From assembly GCA_942491185.1 (NCBI GenBank), contig CALOAB010000011.1, positions 163,710-227,709 of the forward strand: a DNA stretch of 64,000 bases. Direction: 5' to 3'. This DNA is from SLRI01 sp942491185 (GTDB lineage: Bacteria > Pseudomonadota > Alphaproteobacteria > Geminicoccales > Geminicoccaceae). Both the position numbers and the translations under genes were made by a program. Below the pieces are notes generated by a model. The model was not told where the DNA came from. It did no database searches and saw nothing but the letters and a program-made list of their open reading frames with translations. Positions 55,968 to 64,000 of the stretch are shown here, one piece after another. How positions within the stretch are numbered: position 1 is the first letter of the stretch; each line of letters begins with the position of its first letter.

Positions 55968-56171
55968 TCAGCCCTCGTCCTCGTCGTCATTGTCCGCCTT
56001 CTGCACGATCACCTGCCGGCCGCGATACATGCCGGTCTTCAGATCGATGTGGTGCGGGCGGCGAAATTCGCCCGAATCTTGATCCTCGACCACTGACGGG
56101 CGGCCGAGAGCATCATGGGCGCGACGCTGGTCGCGCTTTTGACGGGTGACTTTCTTGCGGGGGACGGCCAT
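55968..56171 (-). CDS. rpmF: 50S ribosomal protein L32
   Basis: 67 residues from ATG 56171 (MAVPRKKVTRQKRDQRRAHDAL), the invariant start of L32; an upstream start at 56207 is not conserved. Cysteines of the zinc form are absent: the middle reads HHIDLKTGMYRGRQV where C+ proteins have C-x2-C, so this is the C- type. The tail is acidic (DNDDEDEG). L32 lies near the peptidyl transferase centre. The gene is followed by an intrinsic terminator. Confidence 0.96.
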   Translation of the reverse strand: MAVPRKKVTRQKRDQRRAHDALGRPSVVEDQDSGEFRRPHHIDLKTGMYRGRQVIVQKADNDDEDEG

Positions 56172-56289
56172 CGGTCGAGATCCTCTTGACGCGCAAAGCC
56201 ACCGCATGGTGCCTGAACTCGCCAGAATGCTGGCGGGTCACACCTCGGTGGCAACTGCGCTTCTTGGTGATGGAAAAACGCAAGCGCTG

Positions 56290-57612
56290 TTACGCCAAAC
56301 GGCGCTCCCGGTCAATCGCCGCGATCGCTGCTCGTCCGGCGAGCCAGGCACCGCCGGCCGTGCTGTACCAGCCATTCGGTGCCGTAGCCTCCCCGGCCAG
56401 GAACACCCGGCCCAAGATCGGCTCTGCCAGCACGGCGCGCGCCATGGCACCACCCGGCCGGGCGATCGAGTAGCTGCCAAAGGCGAAGGGATCGTCGGCC
56501 CAGCGTGTCACCACCGCCCCGGCAAAGGTCCGCTCAACGACGCTCGAGCCCAAGAGCCGGCGCAAGGGGGCGAGAACGGCATCGCGCACCTCGCTGTCGG
56601 CAGCTCGCTCGAGCGCCTGTGCGGCGCTGCCACCAACGAAGGCATAGGCCATTTTCTGGCCGCAGGGCTGCATGAGGTAGAGCACTGCCGTCTCATCGGC
56701 TGCCGGGTAGTGGAGAAAGTAGCCGTCGGTCTCGCCGAAGGGATCTTGCCGGAGGTCGAGCCCGATCTTCATCAGACGGCCCATCGGCACCTGCTCCAAC
56801 GCCTGGAGATGGGAGGCGGGTAGTGCCGGCGTGAAGCCGATGCGCTCTGCTTGCAAGACACCGAGCGGGACGGTGAGAACCACGTGCGCCGCCCTGAGCC
56901 GGCCACCGCTGGTCACGAGCTCGACGCTGTCGGGACGGATCTCGAGCGACTCGAGGCTGCAGCTCGTGGTCGTCGGGACCGTCGCGGCAACGGCCTGCAC
57001 GAGGGTGCCGTAGCCCTCGGGCAGCAGCCAGTCCTCGCCTTGCTGCTCCGTGGCCCAATCGACGGCATCGGTGTCCCGGCAATCCGTGCCGGAGAGCCAG
57101 GGGCCGGCAAAGGCCCGATCGTTCCACGCCCATGGACCCGCCTGGGGGGATGGCGGGACCGGCAGGCAGTCGGCCAGGCTCATGTCTGGTGCGGCCGTTG
57201 CGATGCGCTGCTCTGCGAGGGCGCGCGACGCCTCGAAGTCGGCGACCACCGACGCATCCTGCCGCTCGCCCTGATCATCGAGCAGCACGCGCCGCCGTCG
57301 ATCGAGGGTGGGGGAAGCACCGAGCGCCAGCGCCAGCTCGGCGAACGGATTGCCGCGATCCACGGCGTGTATCCAAGATGCGCCCTGATCGAACACCTGG
57401 CCCGCCGGCGTCCTGGTCGTCCAGGTCCGACCGCCGGTCCGCTCCCTGGCCTCGATCAGCTCGAAGCGAAGCCCCGACGCACGCGCCGTCAGCGCTGCCG
57501 CGATCCCGGCAGCACCTGCGCCGACAATGGCGATATCGGTATCCACGGGCGTGCGCCGCACGACGCTGGGCGCTGAGACACCCGGCGATGGCTCGTTCGA
57601 AGGGGGCGGCAT
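56290..57612 (-). CDS. FAD-dependent amine oxidase
   Basis: 440 residues from ATG 57612, with AGGAG eight bases upstream; the extended frame to 57882 is not supported. DIAIVGAGAAGIAAALTAR is the dinucleotide-binding motif and ELIEARERTGGRTWT follows; the C-terminal GRVFLAGEATAPNGWYSTAGGAW binds FAD. This is the flavin monoamine oxidase/polyamine oxidase-like superfamily, so the substrate is an amine of unknown identity. The N-terminal ~25 residues are Pro/Ser-rich and not signal-like. It is convergent with nothing; the rRNA operon begins beyond its 5' end on the other strand. Confidence 0.9.
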   Translation of the reverse strand: MPPPSNEPSPGVSAPSVVRRTPVDTDIAIVGAGAAGIAAALTARASGLRFELIEARERTGGRTWTTRTPAGQVFDQGASWIHAVDRGNPFAELALALGASPTLDRRRRVLLDDQGERQDASVVADFEASRALAEQRIATAAPDMSLADCLPVPPSPQAGPWAWNDRAFAGPWLSGTDCRDTDAVDWATEQQGEDWLLPEGYGTLVQAVAATVPTTTSCSLESLEIRPDSVELVTSGGRLRAAHVVLTVPLGVLQAERIGFTPALPASHLQALEQVPMGRLMKIGLDLRQDPFGETDGYFLHYPAADETAVLYLMQPCGQKMAYAFVGGSAAQALERAADSEVRDAVLAPLRRLLGSSVVERTFAGAVVTRWADDPFAFGSYSIARPGGAMARAVLAEPILGRVFLAGEATAPNGWYSTAGGAWLAGRAAIAAIDRERRLA

Positions 57613-57710
57613 GCTCGATGCTCCTGTTGGTGACGGCCGGGCCGGCGACGATAGCGCGGCTGCCGTTCTTGGCACGAAAGGTGAATCGACCGGCAACGCA
57701 AAAAAAGGGC

Positions 57711-57739
57711 TTGCCCGCGCTGCAGTGCAGGCATACATA
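57711..57739 (+). promoter_or_regulatory. Candidate rRNA operon promoter
   Basis: TTGCCC (57711-57716) and TACATA (57734-57739) are 17 bases apart, preceded by an A-tract (57701-57706 region) that could act as an UP element. The predicted start is about 270 bases before 16S. Neither hexamer is perfect, so this is a candidate only. Confidence 0.45.
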
Positions 57740-57818
57740 TCCGTTCTGCCGCGGCGATCGCTTGCGGCGCCTCCGAACGGATCGGATGAGATCAACCGCT
57801 CAGGCGGTCCGTTGGGCT

Positions 57819-57851
57819 GTTCTTTTGACAAGTTGTATGATTGTGAAGAGG
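57819..57851 (+). promoter_or_regulatory. boxA-like antitermination site in the rRNA leader
   Basis: TGTTCTTTTGACAAGTTG (57819-57836) followed by TTGTGAAGAGG (57841-57851) resembles the boxA-type leader of alphaproteobacterial rRNA operons. A related TTTTTACATCGTGAAGAGGC occurs in the 16S-23S spacer at about 60057-60076. Confidence 0.5.
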
Positions 57852-58026
57852 GGATGTGCAGGCGGCGTTTTGGCCTGTGCATTTTCTGGAAGACGCGGGT
57901 AGGTCTTCTGTTTTGATGGCGGCTTTGGCTTTTGGGCTGGAGTTTGTTGTTGGGATGGGGGATTTGCTTGCGGCCAGTAGATGCTGGGATTCTGGTGCGG
58001 ATGGTTTTGGCTGTTCGTGCTGGGGC

Positions 58027-59521
<1,495 letters not shown>

Positions 59522-59658
59522 CTGCCGGGCCACGGCCTGGCGGATCTGAAAGATCAAGGTGTCGATTTAGTCGATCGACGCCACCGATCGACCGGGGTTC
59601 GCTCCGGTCGTCGGAAGACGGTCGAAGCGCCGTCTGCATATCCTCTCTTCATAGGATG

Positions 59659-59705
59659 GTTTGTCTGGTCTATCGGCCACTTGGCCTACATGAGCCCAGA
59701 CAAAC
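59659..59705 (-). repeat. 47-nt nested hairpin element, copy D (inverted)
   Basis: Read on the reverse strand: outer stem GTTTGTCTGG.GCT with AG.ACCAGACAAAC (10 bp, a G-A mismatch, 2 bp), then CATGTA, inner stem GGCC/GGCC with loop AAGT, then GAT. This is the layout of the three other copies with its own stem sequences. It lies in the 16S to tRNA-Ile spacer and is the only copy in the opposite orientation. It is transcribed as the reverse complement. Confidence 0.8.
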
Positions 59706-59773
59706 TGTTCGCTTGGCACCAAGGTCTGATGGCCACTGTGTCCTGGTTGGTCTGGCTCGATCCGTCGAGCTGC

Positions 59774-59820
59774 GACCCGTCGGGCTCAAGTAGCCCAAGC
59801 GGGCGGTAGCCCGACGGGTC
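59774..59820 (+). repeat. 47-nt nested hairpin element, copy A
   Basis: Outer stem GACCCGTCGGGCT (59774-59786) pairs perfectly with AGCCCGACGGGTC (59808-59820). Inside are CAAGTA (59787-59792), inner stem GCCC/GGGC with loop AAGC, and GGT. It ends 13 bases before tRNA-Ile. Confidence 0.85.
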
Positions 59821-59833
59821 CCTTGGCCAAGAA

Positions 59834-59910
<77 letters not shown>

Positions 59911-60433
59911 TTTTATCGCGTGCCGCCGCCGGCTGGGTTAACCCGGTCACTTGTCGTCTTGTGACGGCTCGTGGTGACAGGCTCGTGACAGATTCGCCCG
60001 TCATGAAAGGTCCATGCTCCGTTTTGCGGTCATGGTCGTTCTGGCGGACGGTTGTTGTTTTTACATCGTGAAGAGGCAAGTCTGGTCGAACGCGGGCATC
60101 GCGGTCGATCGTCGAATTCGGGGCTCTAGCTCCGGCGTCGGCGTTCGGCACTGCGATGTTCGAACGAGTTCGTCCGGTCCGGTGGTTCGTCGAGGGTGGT
60201 TCGCCATTCCCGTCGGGGTGCCGTATTGGGCGATCTCCAAGCATGGTATGCTTGTTTTTGGCCGTCCCGGTTTAGCCGTCGGGGCGGATGTTCTGCTTTT
60301 GGGTGCCTGAGGCGTCGGTCATGTTTGATCGGGGTTTGGGGTGCAACCTTGGTATCTTGGCGTCATGCCTGGTTGGCATGGTGTTGGGGTGCACGGGTTA
60401 CGGGCCTTGCAAAAGGGGCTCGTTCTTGGAGCG
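59911..60433. other. tRNA-Ile to 23S spacer without tRNA-Ala
   Basis: About 520 bases. I looked for tRNA-Ala(TGC) and found no tRNA-like acceptor, D or T arm. A boxA-like TTTTTACATCGTGAAGAGG stands at 60057-60075. The rest is T/G-rich spacer that forms many short helices. The GGGCGAGT at 60434 begins the 23S terminal helix. Confidence 0.7.
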
Positions 60434-63203
<2,770 letters not shown>

Positions 63204-63316
63204 TACTCCAAGAACGAGCCAAAACCATGCCCGTTCGACCAGACAAACCAACTTGCCAGGACAAAACCGACGCGACGCACAACTGTGCTCGAGGCGGCGA
63301 CCGTCCCGGCGAGCCA

Positions 63317-63412
63317 GATCGGATGGCAAGGTCCCAAAAAACCAAGCCAGCCGGTCGTTCATGATCGGATGGCCCAAAGTCCCAAAAAGACCCAAGCCAG
63401 CCGATCATCCCT
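63317..63412 (+). repeat. Two tandem units before 5S (46 and 50 bases)
   Basis: GATCGGATGGC begins at 63317, 63363 and again at 63413, where its last bases are the 5' end of 5S. The first two units end in CCAAGCCAGCC(G)(G/A)TC (63342-63356 and 63392-63406), which can pair with their own GATCGGATGGC start and also with 63413-63427. Each unit thus looks like a 5S processing stem lacking the 5S body. Confidence 0.75.
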
Positions 63413-63550
63413 GATCGGATGGCTTGGTGATCATCGCGAGGGTGACCCACCCGACCCCATTCCGAACTCGGCCGTGAAACCCCTCAGCGCCCATGGTACT
63501 GCAGGCCCACCTGTGGGAGAGTAGGTCGTCGCCAGGCCATCCAATCAGGG
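63409..63550 (+). promoter_or_regulatory. Extended 5S processing helix
   Basis: CCCTGAT.GGATGGCTTGG (63409-63427) pairs with CCAGGCCATCC.ATCAGGG (63532-63550). The helix continues the 5S terminal stem outward by about 11 pairs with one mismatch (C63416 and A63543). It is the expected RNase III/RNase E processing stem. Confidence 0.75.
63420..63539 (+). rRNA. rrf: 5S ribosomal RNA
   Basis: About 120 bases. Conserved CCACCCGACCCCATTCCGAACTCG, GTGAAAC and GGGAGAGTAGGTCGTCGCCAGG are present. The terminal stem TGGCTTGG/CCAGGCCA defines the ends. Confidence 0.95.
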
Positions 63551-63578
63551 ACCAATCCAACATTGCCTCTTCACACCC

Positions 63579-63625
63579 CTCCCTTCGATCTCAAGTAGGC
63601 CGACCGGCCGGTAGATCGAAGCAAG
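63579..63625 (+). repeat. 47-nt nested hairpin element, copy B
   Basis: Outer stem core CTTCGATCT (63583-63591) pairs with AGATCGAAG (63613-63621), with weaker pairing further out. CAAGTA (63592-63597), inner stem GGCC/GGCC, a 4-nt loop GACC, and GGT follow. It lies after 5S. Confidence 0.8.
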
Positions 63626-63638
63626 AGACACACCATCC

Positions 63639-63685
63639 GTTCCTTCGGGCTCAAGTAGCGCAAGTGCGCGATAGACCGAAGGAAC
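63639..63685 (+). repeat. 47-nt nested hairpin element, copy C
   Basis: Outer stem GTTCCTTCGG with CCGAAGGAAC, then a G-A mismatch and CT/AG. CAAGTA (63652-63657), inner stem GCGC/GCGC with loop AAGT, and GAT follow. It ends 11 bases before tRNA-fMet, as copy A ends 13 bases before tRNA-Ile. Confidence 0.85.
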
Positions 63686-63695
63686 CACCCACCTC

Positions 63696-63772
<77 letters not shown>

Positions 63773-63813
63773 GCTGCCGTCATGGGTGCGATGGTGGACA
63801 AAGTCGTCGGACC

Positions 63814-63998
63814 ATCATCCGTCAGCAGGCGGATGATCCGCTTCCCGGAGGGACGGCAGTCAGGAGACTGCCGAGGGGACATGGACCAGGTCGTTCGGCG
63901 CGCAGCCGAACGCACGGCCGTCGTTCAACCAGAGACGCCCCCGCTTTGGTTGACGAGCCAGGCACCTTGAGCCCATCGCGCGCCAGCAGGCGCGCGAT
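63814..63998 (+). repeat. Run of five short hairpins
   Basis: Stems: ATCATCCG/CGGATGAT (63814-63837, loop TCAGCAGG); CGGCAGTC/GACTGCCG (63854-63873, loop AGGA); CGTTCGGC/GCCGAACG (63892-63912); TCAACCA/TGGTTGA (63925-63953); ATCGCGCG/CGCGCGAT (63975-63998, loop CCAGCAGG). The first and last share an 8-bp stem, the loop YCAGCAGG and flanking CC. No gene is seen in this stretch. Confidence 0.6.
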
Positions 63999-64000
63999 CC

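Larger units (their letters stand above)
57613..58026. other. Region upstream of the rRNA operon
   Basis: About 400 bases between the oxidase start and 16S. It contains the rRNA promoter candidate and a boxA-like leader listed separately. From about 57830 the sequence is T/G-rich with little coding character. Short frames here are not gene-like. Confidence 0.6.

Noticed and set aside
59911..60433. Short open frames in the 16S-23S spacer
   Set aside because: They lie in transcribed spacer with no ribosome-binding sites or domain content.
63317..63412. CRISPR array before 5S
   Set aside because: There are only two and a half units, no unique spacers of constant length, and the repeats match the 5S stem.

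Overview
The window is a high-GC bacterial chromosome segment from an alphaproteobacterium. The evidence is the rnd-kdsD-lptA-lptB-rpoN-ptsN-hprK-rapZ-EIIA-HPr gene order with a short HPr kinase, the fused-dimer dCTP deaminase, the NDUFA9-like protein, and the 16S-tRNA-Ile-23S-5S-tRNA-fMet operon. The 16S sequence looks Rhodospirillales/Geminicoccales-like, but that placement is only an impression from reading it.

Layout. 1-15,080: an envelope polysaccharide/glycoconjugate locus, cut by the left edge. It has a flippase, a beta-helix protein, two GT4 glycosyltransferases, PglE-, PglF- and PglC-like enzymes (the logic of a diacetamido-trideoxy sugar primed on undecaprenyl phosphate), a Wzc-like chain-length kinase, three GNAT/FemAB-like proteins (one frameshifted) and a JmjC-like protein. 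15,106-25,293: a minus-strand regulatory and envelope block with a TPP enzyme, HPr, EIIA, rapZ, hprK, ptsN, rpoN, lptB, lptA, kdsD and rnd. It lacks the usual hpf and lptC, and a 269-bp MITE-like element lies upstream of rpoN. 25,420-32,955: tRNA-Leu, an NDUFA9-like protein and glutamate synthase gltD-gltB. 32,971-40,679: a methyltransferase, a sugar ABC transporter without an ATPase, dCTP deaminase, a TPR protein and a GNAT. 40,832-51,639: sseA, cysK, a broken phosphotransferase/kinase, a 42-residue membrane protein, an SRAP protein, an O-methyltransferase, bcp, glnE, tyrS and a hydrolase. 51,924-55,719: a sulfur/Fe-S operon, cysE-cysteine desulfurase-A-type carrier-ferredoxin-mnmA. 55,757-57,612: tRNA-Met, rpmF and an amine oxidase. 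57,711-64,000: one rRNA operon and a hairpin-rich tail.

Four genes carry single lesions: a +1 insertion in the FemAB-like gene, a +1 insertion in the phosphotransferase/kinase, a 1-base loss in the cysteine desulfurase, and an in-frame TAG in mnmA. All three indels are in G/C triplets, so assembly error must be excluded first.

The most unusual signal is a 47-nt nested hairpin present four times in the spacers of the rRNA operon, once inverted. Its architecture is identical in every copy (13-bp outer stem, CAAGTA-like internal loop, 4-bp inner stem with 4-nt loop, GRT), while the stem sequences differ by compensatory changes. The 5S gene is also preceded by two tandem units that look like 5S processing stems with the 5S body removed. 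The operon lacks tRNA-Ala, and its tRNA-fMet has an abnormal 3' acceptor strand.
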